DNA of 5,889 nt. It comes from Thermoflexus sp. (GTDB lineage Bacteria > Chloroflexota > Anaerolineae > Thermoflexales > Thermoflexaceae). Of the stretch, positions 1 to 5,709 are shown piece by piece; the first letter of the stretch is position 1, and each line of letters opens with the position of its first letter. Position numbers and translations under genes: made by a program. The DNA is taken from contig NZ_DAOUCJ010000043.1 of assembly GCF_034432235.1 (NCBI RefSeq), forward strand, positions 1 to 5,889, written 5' to 3'. Under the pieces are notes generated by a model. That model had not been told where the DNA came from. It made no database searches and was given only the letters and a program-made list of their open reading frames with translations.

Positions 1-132
1 CCGACGGGTGATGGGACCGCCTCCGGAAGCAGCGGGATAGCCCCTGGCCATTCGCCCATTCCGATGGGAGCTCAACCACCCCGTGGGCGTGCAGCGAAAC
101 CACCCGCCCCACCCCGACTGAGCTTTCTGGCT

Positions 133-138
133 TATAAT
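133..138 (+). promoter_or_regulatory. Candidate -10 box of the lipoprotein gene
   Basis: The hexamer is TATAAT, a perfect match to the bacterial housekeeping -10 consensus, inside the only AT-rich patch upstream of the gene. It would start transcription near 145 and give a leader of about 35 bases. No good -35 hexamer stands 16-18 bases upstream, where the sequence is C-rich, and there is no correctly placed extended -10 TG. The promoter is therefore weak, activator-dependent or a chance match. Confidence 0.5.
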
Positions 139-163
139 CAAAAGCACTGGATCTTAAGATATT

Positions 164-170
164 GGAGGAG
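164..170 (+). promoter_or_regulatory. Ribosome-binding site deciding the lipoprotein start
   Basis: GGAGGAG lies nine bases before the ATG at 180. A longer frame could begin at the TTG at 162, but that TTG directly abuts this Shine-Dalgarno and would add only six residues (MEEPNS). The ATG at 180 is therefore the start. Confidence 0.8.
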
Positions 171-179
171 CCCAATTCG

Positions 180-1157
180 ATGACCCCCTTATCGAGAGGT
201 TCGGCCCGCGGGGCGGGGATCCGGCGTGGGATGGCGGCCCTGATTTTATTAATCGCCGCCGCATGTGGGCGGGTGGTTTCGGAGCGTCCGTCTCCTTCCC
301 CATCGCCCGGCTCCCCGCCCACTGTTCCTTCGATGGGCACGCCGGTGGTGGTGCGGGTGCCTACCCCCACCCCGATCCCGACGCCGACGCCCAGCCCGAC
401 GCCGATCCTCTATGTGGTGCAGCCCGGGGATACCCTTTATGGCATCGCCCTGAAATACGGGGTCTCGGTGTCCGCCCTGCAGGAGGCGAATGGGATCACC
501 GATCCCACTATGCTCCGGATCGGCCAGGAGCTGGTGATCCCGGCACCGGGCCCGGAGGGCGAACCGGCGCGCCCTCCCACCCCCACCCCCATGCCCCTGC
601 TGATCCAGGGATTCGGATGCACGGCCAGCGCCATGGGCAGCCTGAGCTGCATCGGCGAGGTGATGAATCCCCAGCCCCATCCGATGCGAAACGTTCAGGT
701 GCAGATCGTCCTTCGGAATGGGGAAGGGCAGGCGCTGACCAGCGGGATCGCCGGGACGGGCCTGGATATCCTGATCTCGGGGGGACGGTCTCCCTTCGCG
801 CTGGTCTTCAACACGGTTCCGCCGGGTTATGCCCGGGCGGAGGCGCAGGTGATCCGGGCGGAGCCGACCCAGGAGCCTGGGAACCGCTACGGACGGGTGG
901 AGCTGGCCCGGGCAGAGGGGCGTGGGGAGGGGGCGGATTTTGTGGTCCGGGGCCAGGTGCGCAATGCCGACGCGGTGCCGATGCGCCGGATCAATGTGGT
1001 AGTGGCTTTCTACGATGGGCAAGATCGGCTGCTGGGGTTCCGGCAAATTGTATTCGCGGAAGAGGCAACCGGTCCAGGGGCCGCTCGGGACTTTGAAGCC
1101 CGGTTCGCGGCGGCGGGCGTGAAGACCTTCCGGGTGTTCGTGGAGGGACAGCGATGA
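180..1157 (+). CDS. LysM-domain lipoprotein with two C-terminal FxLYD-like domains
   Basis: A 325-residue predicted surface lipoprotein. The N-terminus has basic residues (R10, R15, R16), a hydrophobic stretch at 18-28 and a cysteine at 29 in the context IAAAC. This fits lipoprotein processing, although position -3 is Ala rather than the usual Leu. A Ser/Thr/Pro-rich linker (about 36-76) follows, then one LysM domain (about 77-122: YVVQPGDTLYGIA, then NGITDP and IGQELVIP), the family that binds peptidoglycan-type glycans. A second Pro/Thr linker spans 123-139. The remainder looks like two tandem beta-sandwich units of FxLYD type, about 141-228 and 236-322. Both carry a G-x-V-x-N turn (GEVMNP and GQVRNA) followed by a PM-[RN]-x-V strand and a xDGQ/xNGEG turn. 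C147 and C157 could form a disulfide. The role is probably cell-wall anchoring or envelope scaffolding, with no enzyme motif seen. The stop overlaps the next gene's ATG, suggesting translational coupling. LysM is certain from sequence; the C-terminal family is less sure. Confidence 0.88.
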   Translation: MTPLSRGSARGAGIRRGMAALILLIAAACGRVVSERPSPSPSPGSPPTVPSMGTPVVVRVPTPTPIPTPTPSPTPILYVVQPGDTLYGIALKYGVSVSALQEANGITDPTMLRIGQELVIPAPGPEGEPARPPTPTPMPLLIQGFGCTASAMGSLSCIGEVMNPQPHPMRNVQVQIVLRNGEGQALTSGIAGTGLDILISGGRSPFALVFNTVPPGYARAEAQVIRAEPTQEPGNRYGRVELARAEGRGEGADFVVRGQVRNADAVPMRRINVVVAFYDGQDRLLGFRQIVFAEEATGPGAARDFEARFAAAGVKTFRVFVEGQR

Positions 1158-1348
1158 GCAAGCGGGGCCTGGGCGTGGCGATGCTGGGAGCGGCGCTGCT
1201 GATCGCCGCGGCTCAGGCAGGGATTAACTGGTTGCGTCTGGGGCGTTCGGCGGAGTGGGGCCCGTTCCAGCAGGCCGCCCTCGGGGTGGCCGGGCTCATC
1301 GCCCTGCTGGCCCTGCCGCTCCTGTGGCGGGACGGCCGCCCGGCTTAA
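1154..1348 (+). CDS. Small two-helix membrane protein, unknown function
   Basis: A 64-residue protein whose ATG overlaps the TGA of the lipoprotein gene (ATGA). A GGAGGG at 1142-1147, inside the end of that gene, sits in ribosome-binding position. Two hydrophobic stretches are visible, about residues 5-28 and 40-58, separated by a short polar loop with R28, R31 and E34. The N-terminus is basic (SKR) and the C-terminus reads WRDGRPA, so a hairpin with both ends in the cytoplasm is likely. I do not recognise the family. The overlap and shared strand suggest it is made together with the lipoprotein and may help place it or act with it at the membrane; that is inference. The next 100 bases hold only hairpins, so the unit probably ends here. 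Confidence 0.75.
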   Translation: MSKRGLGVAMLGAALLIAAAQAGINWLRLGRSAEWGPFQQAALGVAGLIALLALPLLWRDGRPA

Positions 1349-1354
1349 TCCGGG

Positions 1355-1382
1355 CGGGGTGGGGCGCTTGTGCCCCACCCCG
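1355..1382 (+). terminator. 11-bp perfect hairpin ending the lipoprotein unit
   Basis: The arms are 1355-1365 (CGGGGTGGGGC) and 1372-1382 (GCCCCACCCCG), perfectly complementary with a six-base loop (GCTTGT). The hairpin begins seven bases after the TAA of the small membrane protein gene. It has no following T-run, so it is not a textbook intrinsic terminator. Its position between convergent genes and its strength suggest a terminator or 3'-end stabiliser. Confidence 0.6.
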
Positions 1383-1396
1383 GTGAAAGCCGTCCC

Positions 1397-1422
1397 GTGG
1401 GAAACCGAAAGGCGTTTCCCAC
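1397..1422 (-). terminator. 9-bp perfect hairpin ending the oppDF unit
   Basis: GTGGGAAAC (1397-1405) and GTTTCCCAC (1414-1422) form a perfect 9-bp stem with an eight-base loop. On the minus strand it starts ten bases after the oppF stop codon. No T-run follows in that direction. With the hairpin at 1355-1382 it gives each converging transcript its own 3' structure. Confidence 0.55.
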
Positions 1423-1432
1423 TCCGCGATCC

Positions 1433-2419
1433 TCAGGCCGCCAGATGGCACGCCACCCAGTGGCCGGGGCGGACCTCCCGCCACTCCGGCTCCACGTGCT
1501 TGCAGATCTCCTGGGCGATCGGGCAGCGGGGATGGAACCGGCAACCGCTGGGCGGGTTGACCGGGCTGGGCACTTCCCCTCGCAGGATGATCCGCTGACG
1601 CCGGGCCTCCACCGCCGGATCCGGCACCGGGACCGCGGAGAGCAGGGCCTGGGTGTAAGGATGCAACGGGTTCTCATATAGCTCGATCCGATCCGCCAGC
1701 TCGACGATCTTCCCCAGATACATCACGGCCACCCGGTCGCTGATGTGCCGGACCATGGCCAGGTCGTGGGCGATGAACAGGTAGGTCAGGTGGAAACGCT
1801 CCTGAAGCTCCTGGAGGAGGTTCACGATCTGAGCCTGGATGGAGACGTCCAGAGCGGAGATGGGCTCATCACACACGATGAAATCCGGCTGCAGGGCCAG
1901 CGCCCGGGCGATGCCGATACGCTGGCGCTGCCCGCCGGAGAACTCGTGGGGATAGCGGTCGGCGAAGATGGGATTCAGCCCCACCAGACGCAGCAGCTCC
2001 TCCACCCGCTCCCGTGCCTCCTTCCCCCGGGCGATGCCGTGGATCTCCAGGGGCTCGGCGATGATCTGGCCCACGGTCATGCGGGGGTTGAGGGAGGCAT
2101 AGGGATCCTGGAAGATGATCTGCATGCGGCGCCGCATGCGCCGCAGCTCCCTGCCCTTCAGCTGCGTCAGGTCAACGCCATCGAAGACCACATGGCCTCG
2201 CGTCGGCCGGTGCAGCTGCAGGATCGTCCGGCCGACGGTCGACTTCCCGCAGCCTGACTCCCCCACCAGCCCCAGGGTCTCGCCACGCCGGATCTCGAAG
2301 GAGACCCCATCCACCGCGTGGACGTAGCCGATGGTTCGGGTGAAGATGATCCCCCGGGTGATGGGGAACCACTTCACCAGGTTTTCCACCCGGAGCAAGA
2401 CCTGTCCGTTCCGATTCAC
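1433..2419 (-). CDS. oppF: Oligopeptide/dipeptide ABC importer ATPase, OppF/DppF type
   Basis: A 328-residue cytoplasmic ATPase subunit that would pair with OppD to drive peptide uptake through OppB/OppC-type permeases. Visible motifs: Walker A GESGCGKST (53-61), Q-loop Q104 in IIFQDPYASLNP, ABC signature SGGQ (161-164), Walker B IVCDEP (181-186, catalytic E185), D-loop SALD (188-191) and H-loop H218. The C-terminal oligopeptide-transporter extension has the HPYTQALL block (253-260) and four cysteines, C293, C299, C306 and C324. The insertion ITRGIIFTRTIGYVHAV before the Walker A is typical of OppF rather than OppD. A longer frame reaches up to 2545, but I choose the GTG at 2419: it overlaps the oppD TGA as GTGA, has GGGAGG five bases upstream (2425-2430), and the family homology starts just after it. 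The opp/dpp substrate class cannot be told from the ATPase. Confidence 0.93.
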   Translation of the reverse strand: MNRNGQVLLRVENLVKWFPITRGIIFTRTIGYVHAVDGVSFEIRRGETLGLVGESGCGKSTVGRTILQLHRPTRGHVVFDGVDLTQLKGRELRRMRRRMQIIFQDPYASLNPRMTVGQIIAEPLEIHGIARGKEARERVEELLRLVGLNPIFADRYPHEFSGGQRQRIGIARALALQPDFIVCDEPISALDVSIQAQIVNLLQELQERFHLTYLFIAHDLAMVRHISDRVAVMYLGKIVELADRIELYENPLHPYTQALLSAVPVPDPAVEARRQRIILRGEVPSPVNPPSGCRFHPRCPIAQEICKHVEPEWREVRPGHWVACHLAA

Positions 2420-3402
2420 CGCGGCCTCCCGGTCTGAACATCCACCCAGCATGCCATGCGATGGTTCGGTGCGATCTCCTCCAGTCGGGGGTTCTCTTCC
2501 CAGCAACGATCGAAGGCGTAGGGGCAACGCGGGGCGAAGGGACAACCGCTCGGCAGCTCGAGCAGATCCGGAGGCATCCCATCGATGGATACCAGCCGCC
2601 GACGCTCCCGCCGGTCCAGCCGGGGGAGGGACCCGAGCAGCCCCAGGGTGTAGGGGTGTCGGGGGTTGTGATAGAGCTCCAGGACTGGGGCTTCCTCCAC
2701 GATGTAGCCGGCATACATGACGGCCACCCGATGGGCCAGCCCGGCCACCACCCCCAGATCGTGGGTGATCCAGATAATGGCCATCCCCAGCTCATCCCGA
2801 AGCCGCTTGACCAGATCGATGATCTGAGCCTGGATGGTCACGTCCAGCGCGGTGGTGGGCTCATCGGCGATGAGGATCTGCGGGTGGCAGGCCAGGGCCA
2901 TGGCGATCATCACCCGCTGGCGCATCCCACCGGAGAATTGATGGGGGTAATCGTTCAGGCGCTCCGCGGCGTTCGGGATTCCCACCATCTGGAGGAGCTC
3001 AATGGCCCGCTGGCGCGCCTCGTGGGGAGACATGTTGAGATGGGTCTCCAGGACCTCGGTGATCTGCCGGCCGATGGTGAGCACCGGATTCAGAGAGGTC
3101 ATGGGGTCCTGAAAGACCATAGCGATCTTCGAACCCCGGATGCGGCGGATATCCGCCTCATCCAGCTTCAGCAGATCCACTCCCTGGAACAGGACCTCGC
3201 CCTTCGTGATGCGGCCGGGCGGCTGGGGGATCAGCCGCAGGATGGAAAGCATCGTCACGCTCTTCCCGCTCCCCGACTCCCCCACGATCCCCAGCGTCTC
3301 CCCCTCATGAAGCTGAAAAGAGACCCCGTTGACAGCATGCACCACGCCATCCCGCGTGAAGAAACGCACCTCCAGGTTCCGAACATCCAGAAGCGGCGGC
3401 AT
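2416..3402 (-). CDS. oppD: Oligopeptide/dipeptide ABC importer ATPase, OppD/DppD type
   Basis: A 328-residue ATPase, first gene of a two-gene unit with oppF. Counting from the ATG at 3402: Walker A GESGSGKS (41-48), Q-loop Q98 in MVFQDPMTSLNP, signature SGGM (157-160), Walker B ILIADEP (176-182, catalytic E181), D-loop TALD (184-187) and H-loop H214. C-terminal HPYTLGLLGSLPRLD is the OppD/DppD hallmark, followed by C287, C293, C300 and C318. The frame could begin at a GTG at 3411 (three more residues). I prefer the ATG because GAGG (3413-3416) is ten bases upstream of it and only one base from the GTG. An in-frame TGA at 3421-3423 rules out anything longer. A near-consensus promoter lies about 80 bases upstream. 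No permease or binding-protein gene is in the unit, so those partners must be encoded elsewhere. Confidence 0.94.
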   Translation of the reverse strand: MPPLLDVRNLEVRFFTRDGVVHAVNGVSFQLHEGETLGIVGESGSGKSVTMLSILRLIPQPPGRITKGEVLFQGVDLLKLDEADIRRIRGSKIAMVFQDPMTSLNPVLTIGRQITEVLETHLNMSPHEARQRAIELLQMVGIPNAAERLNDYPHQFSGGMRQRVMIAMALACHPQILIADEPTTALDVTIQAQIIDLVKRLRDELGMAIIWITHDLGVVAGLAHRVAVMYAGYIVEEAPVLELYHNPRHPYTLGLLGSLPRLDRRERRRLVSIDGMPPDLLELPSGCPFAPRCPYAFDRCWEENPRLEEIAPNHRMACWVDVQTGRPR

Positions 3403-3479
3403 TGGCTCCACGCCTCGCGTTCAGGATCCCATGCCTCCAGGCATCGCTCGCGCATTCGGCCCGGGCGACATGCATTAGA

Positions 3480-3508
3480 ATGATAGGCAAGCGAGGAGCA
3501 TCTGTCAA
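3480..3508 (-). promoter_or_regulatory. Sigma-70-type promoter of oppDF
   Basis: Read on the minus strand, TTGACA (3508-3503) is a perfect -35 box, followed by exactly 17 bases and then TATCAT (3485-3480), five of six matches to the -10 consensus. Transcription would begin near 3473 and leave a leader of about 70 bases before the oppD ATG. This is the best promoter in the window, and it implies that oppD is the first gene of its transcript. Confidence 0.8.
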
Positions 3509-3527
3509 GATCCTTTTCACGGATCTT
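3507..3527. promoter_or_regulatory. Inverted repeat next to the oppDF -35 box, candidate operator
   Basis: AAGATCC (3507-3513) and GGATCTT (3521-3527) form a perfect 7+7 inverted repeat with a 7-base spacer (TTTTCAC), 21 bases in all. It lies directly upstream of, and overlaps by two bases, the -35 hexamer of the oppDF promoter. This size and place suit a dimeric regulator acting as activator or repressor. It could instead be a small hairpin in the divergent plus-strand transcript. No regulator gene is in the window. Confidence 0.4.
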
Positions 3528-3563
3528 CGGGGAGCCGTTCGGACATCGGGGTTCTGGATCCGG

Positions 3564-3601
3564 CCCCTGCACGGGCTCCAGCCCAAGCGCAAGGGGTTTT
3601 T
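3564..3601 (+). terminator. Terminator-like stem with T-run in the enolase-gene leader
   Basis: CCCCTGC (3564-3570) pairs with GCAAGGGG (3589-3596), with one bulged A, enclosing a small GGGC/GCCC hairpin (3573-3576 with 3581-3584). TTTTT follows at once (3597-3601). This is the only stem with a T-run that I found in the window. It lies on the plus strand with no plus-strand gene behind it and about 160 bases ahead of the enolase-superfamily start. It may therefore be an attenuator, may block stray transcription, or may be coincidence. Confidence 0.4.
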
Positions 3602-3710
3602 CACAGCCCATCCGGCCGGCCCTGGACCGGTTCAAAGCCATCGCTGAAGGCCGTGCTCGATCTCCTGTTCTGAAGGCCAGCTTTTCATCGAGGTTCCATG
3701 CGCGCACGCC

Positions 3711-3735
3711 GGAGGAGCCTAGACGGGCCTCCTCC
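3711..3735 (+). other. Hairpin in the 5' leader of the enolase-superfamily gene
   Basis: GGAGGAG (3711-3717) pairs with CTCCTCC (3729-3735), extended by CC (3718-3719) with GG (3726-3727) around a bulged C, with a six-base loop. It lies 25 bases upstream of the ATG at 3761 and hides a sequence resembling a Shine-Dalgarno. If translation began at the alternative ATG at 3698 this hairpin would be coding; its strength favours a leader role. Confidence 0.4.
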
Positions 3736-3760
3736 GCCAGCCCAGTCGGAGCGATGGACC

Positions 3761-4870
3761 ATGGTTGTCGAACGCGTGGAGCTCCGCGTGATCCGGATGC
3801 GGCTGAAGGAGCCCTTCGAGACCTCCTTCGGGCGGGAGCATGATCGCGAGGCCATCCTGGTGACCGTATATGCGGATGGCCTGGAGGGATGGGGCGAAGT
3901 GGTGGCCTCGCGGGATTTCGGATATTCCTATGAGACCATTGAGACCGCCTGGCACGTGCTGCGGGCTTTCCTGATCCCGGCGGTGCTGGGGCAGGACATC
4001 CCGGACATCGAAACGGTGGCCCGGGTCGGAGAGCGGCTCCGGGGGCATCCGATGGCCCGCGCCGGCCTGGAGGCCGCGTTCTGGGATCTCCTGGCCCGCC
4101 AGGCCGGCCTCCCCCTCGCCCGCTATCTGGGGGGGACCCGCGATCGGGTTCCGGTGGGCGTGAGCATCGGGCTCCAGCCCACCGATGAGCTCCTCCTGGA
4201 GAAAATCCGGGGTTATCTGGAAGAAGGCTATCAGCGCATCAAGGTCAAGATCAAGCCAGGCCGGGATGTGGAGATGATCGCCGCGATCCGCAGGGTGTTC
4301 CCCGAGATCCTGCTGATGGCCGACGCGAACTCCGCCTATCGCCTGGAGGATGCGGATCGCCTGGCCGCCCTGGATGAGTTCCACCTGATGATGATCGAGC
4401 AGCCGCTCCACTGGGACGATCTCTATGAGCACTCGCTCCTCCAGGCGCGCCTGCGCACGCCCATCTGTCTGGACGAAAGCATCCACACCGCCCGGCACGC
4501 CCGGGCGGCCCTGGAGATGGGCGCCTGCCGGATCATCAACATCAAGCCCGGGCGGGTCGGCGGGCTGCTGGAGGCCAAACGGATTCACGACCTGTGCCAC
4601 GCGCGGGGGATCCCGGTGTGGTGCGGCGGGATGCTGGAGACCGGCATCGGGCGGGCGGCGAACGTGGCCTTGGCCTCGCTGCCCGGCTTCACCCTCCCCG
4701 GGGATCTCTCCGCCAGCGATCGCTATTACCACGAAGATCTGATCGATCCTCCCTTCGTCCTGAACCCGGATGGCACGCTGAGCGTGCCTCCGGGGCCCGG
4801 CCTGGGCGTGCACATCGATCGACGGAAGGTGGATCGAGCCACCCTGCGAATGGAGGCTTTCCAGATATAG
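3761..4870 (+). CDS. menC: Enolase-superfamily o-succinylbenzoate synthase / N-succinylamino acid racemase
   Basis: A 369-residue enzyme of the muconate-lactonizing branch of the enolase superfamily. The N-terminal capping domain carries the subfamily block LKEPFETSFG (15-24). In the barrel, K161 and K163 (IKVKIKPG) are the KxK base, D188 (MADAN), E213 (IEQP) and D238 (CLDES) bind Mg2+, and K262 (NIKPGRVGG) is the second base. WCGGMLETGIGRAAN and LPGDLSASDRYY near the end are OSBS/NSAR hallmarks. OSBS dehydrates SHCHC in menaquinone synthesis; NSAR racemises N-succinylamino acids, and many members do both. R265, just after K262, is the residue that I recall being linked to racemase activity. 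No men gene is nearby, so the symbol marks the family, not a proven role. The ATG at 3761 is chosen because GGAG (3748-3751) is nine bases upstream and homology begins there. An ATG at 3698 would add 21 low-complexity residues. Confidence 0.9.
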   Translation: MVVERVELRVIRMRLKEPFETSFGREHDREAILVTVYADGLEGWGEVVASRDFGYSYETIETAWHVLRAFLIPAVLGQDIPDIETVARVGERLRGHPMARAGLEAAFWDLLARQAGLPLARYLGGTRDRVPVGVSIGLQPTDELLLEKIRGYLEEGYQRIKVKIKPGRDVEMIAAIRRVFPEILLMADANSAYRLEDADRLAALDEFHLMMIEQPLHWDDLYEHSLLQARLRTPICLDESIHTARHARAALEMGACRIINIKPGRVGGLLEAKRIHDLCHARGIPVWCGGMLETGIGRAANVALASLPGFTLPGDLSASDRYYHEDLIDPPFVLNPDGTLSVPPGPGLGVHIDRRKVDRATLRMEAFQI

Positions 4871-4887
4871 CTCCGCCGGGGAATTCC

Positions 4888-5709
4888 ATGGAGGCCGTAG
4901 CCAAAGCCGGGGATCTGGCGCTGCTCATCGGACCGGGCGGGAAGCCCTTCCTGGTCCGACTGGAGCCGGGCGGACGTCTGCATACCCATCGGGGGATGGT
5001 CGCCCACGAGGATTGCATCGGGCGGCCGTGGGGGACCGCCGTGCGCTCCCATCGAGGGGAAGTCTTCTGGATGCTGGAGCCCTCGATGGAGGAATTAATC
5101 CGCTACCTACCCCGCCAGACCCAGATCCTGTACCCGAAGGACATCGGCTACATCCTGTTGAAGCTGTCCGTTCGGCCCGGGCGCCTCGTTCTGGAAGCGG
5201 GGACCGGGAGCGGCGGATTGACCCTCGCCCTGGCCCAGGCGGTCTGGCCCCTGGGCCGGGTGGTGACCTATGAAGTGCGGCCGGAGATGCAGGCCCTCGC
5301 CCGTCGGAACCTGGAACGGGTGGGGCTGGCCGAGATGGTCACCTGGCGGATCCGGGATATCGCGGAAGGGTTCGAAGAAACCGAAGCCGATGCCCTTTTC
5401 CTGGACCTGCCGGAGCCCTGGGCCTATCTGTCCCAGGCGGCCGCGGCCCTGCGCAGCGGCGGCTTCTTCGGGGCCATCCTCCCCACCGCCAATCAGGTGA
5501 TCCGGCTCCTGGAGGCCCTGCCGGCCCACGGCTTCGGGTTCATCGAAACCGTGGAGATCCTCCTGCGGCCCTATCACACCGTGGGCTGGCGCTTCCGCCC
5601 CGCTGACCGGATGGTGGCCCACACCGGATTCCTCATTTTCGCCCGGCGCCTGCAGGAGCCTGTCGGGCCGGAGATCCCCATCGGGGAGCCCGAAGCCCCG
5701 GAGGCTTGA
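4888..5709 (+). CDS. trmI: tRNA (adenine-58-N1)-methyltransferase, TrmI family
   Basis: A 273-residue SAM-dependent methyltransferase predicted to make m1A58 in the T-loop of tRNAs, a modification that stabilises tRNA and matters at high temperature. A small beta-rich N-terminal domain (1 to about 70) precedes the conserved ILYPKDIGYIL segment (80-90). The Rossmann fold follows: motif I LEAGTGSGG (102-110), acidic end of strand 2 at E129 (YEVRPE), D157 in RDIAEG, and the catalytic LDLPEPW (172-178, D173). The C-terminal RPADRMVAHTGFLIFAR (237-253) is characteristic of the family. A short acidic Pro-rich tail ends the protein. Length fits bacterial and archaeal TrmI, which work as homotetramers. 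The ATG at 4888 has a modest GGGGA (4878-4882) upstream. The frame is open further up, inside the previous gene, but that part is unrelated to the family. The 17-base gap to the enolase-superfamily gene suggests co-transcription. Confidence 0.93.
   Translation: MEAVAKAGDLALLIGPGGKPFLVRLEPGGRLHTHRGMVAHEDCIGRPWGTAVRSHRGEVFWMLEPSMEELIRYLPRQTQILYPKDIGYILLKLSVRPGRLVLEAGTGSGGLTLALAQAVWPLGRVVTYEVRPEMQALARRNLERVGLAEMVTWRIRDIAEGFEETEADALFLDLPEPWAYLSQAAAALRSGGFFGAILPTANQVIRLLEALPAHGFGFIETVEILLRPYHTVGWRFRPADRMVAHTGFLIFARRLQEPVGPEIPIGEPEAPEA

Larger units (their letters stand above)
1..179. other. Gene-free left edge and leader of the lipoprotein gene
   Basis: I see no supported gene here. The first ~120 bases are GC-rich and proline-codon-like in one frame. 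They contain a 5-bp hairpin, CCCAT (55-59) with ATGGG (64-68). From about 120 to 165 the composition turns AT-richer, as expected for a promoter and leader. The frame beginning at base 1 is open up to a TGA at 181-183, but its translation is low-complexity Pro/Arg/Ala and resembles no family I know. Short minus-strand frames starting near 51-59 run off the left edge without a convincing ribosome-binding site. Confidence 0.6.
3403..3760. other. Divergent intergenic region between oppD and the enolase-superfamily gene
   Basis: About 350 bases with no gene I can support. On the minus strand it holds a good promoter for oppD and a palindrome against its -35 box. On the plus strand it holds a terminator-like stem with a T-run (3564-3601) and a second strong hairpin (3711-3735). 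A possible plus-strand -10 (TAGAAT, 3476-3481) has no matching -35, so the start of the enolase-gene transcript is not fixed. Open frames crossing this region have no recognisable product. Confidence 0.6.

Noticed and set aside
249..1046. 265-codon minus-strand open frame opposite the lipoprotein gene
   Set aside because: The translation is His/Arg/Gly-rich with no motif, as expected antisense to a GC-rich gene. The plus strand has a clear signal peptide, LysM domain and ribosome-binding site.
2420..2545. 42-residue N-terminal extension of OppF
   Set aside because: It lies wholly inside oppD in another frame and is Arg/Pro-rich. The GTG at 2419 has a Shine-Dalgarno and a GTGA overlap and begins where family homology begins.
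1820..2870. Matching DNA stretch in oppF and oppD around the Walker B region (about 1828-1843 and 2822-2837)
   Set aside because: This is protein-level conservation between two paralogous ATPases, not a repeat element.
3421..3432. Three-codon upstream frame (ATG to TGA) in the oppD leader
   Set aside because: A GGAGG precedes it by only one base, too close for normal initiation, so I do not call it a regulatory leader peptide.
2461..3483. 340-codon plus-strand open frame opposite oppD
   Set aside because: Its translation mirrors the ATPase gene (His/Gln/Asp-rich antisense composition) and has no recognisable domain.
3402..3647. 81-codon plus-strand frame in the divergent intergenic region
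   Set aside because: No ribosome-binding site, no family resemblance, and it runs through the oppDF promoter, the palindrome and the terminator-like stem.
3719..4813. 364-codon minus-strand frame opposite the enolase-superfamily gene
   Set aside because: It is a shadow of a gene with complete catalytic residues on the plus strand; the translation is Gly/His/Pro/Gln-rich without motifs.
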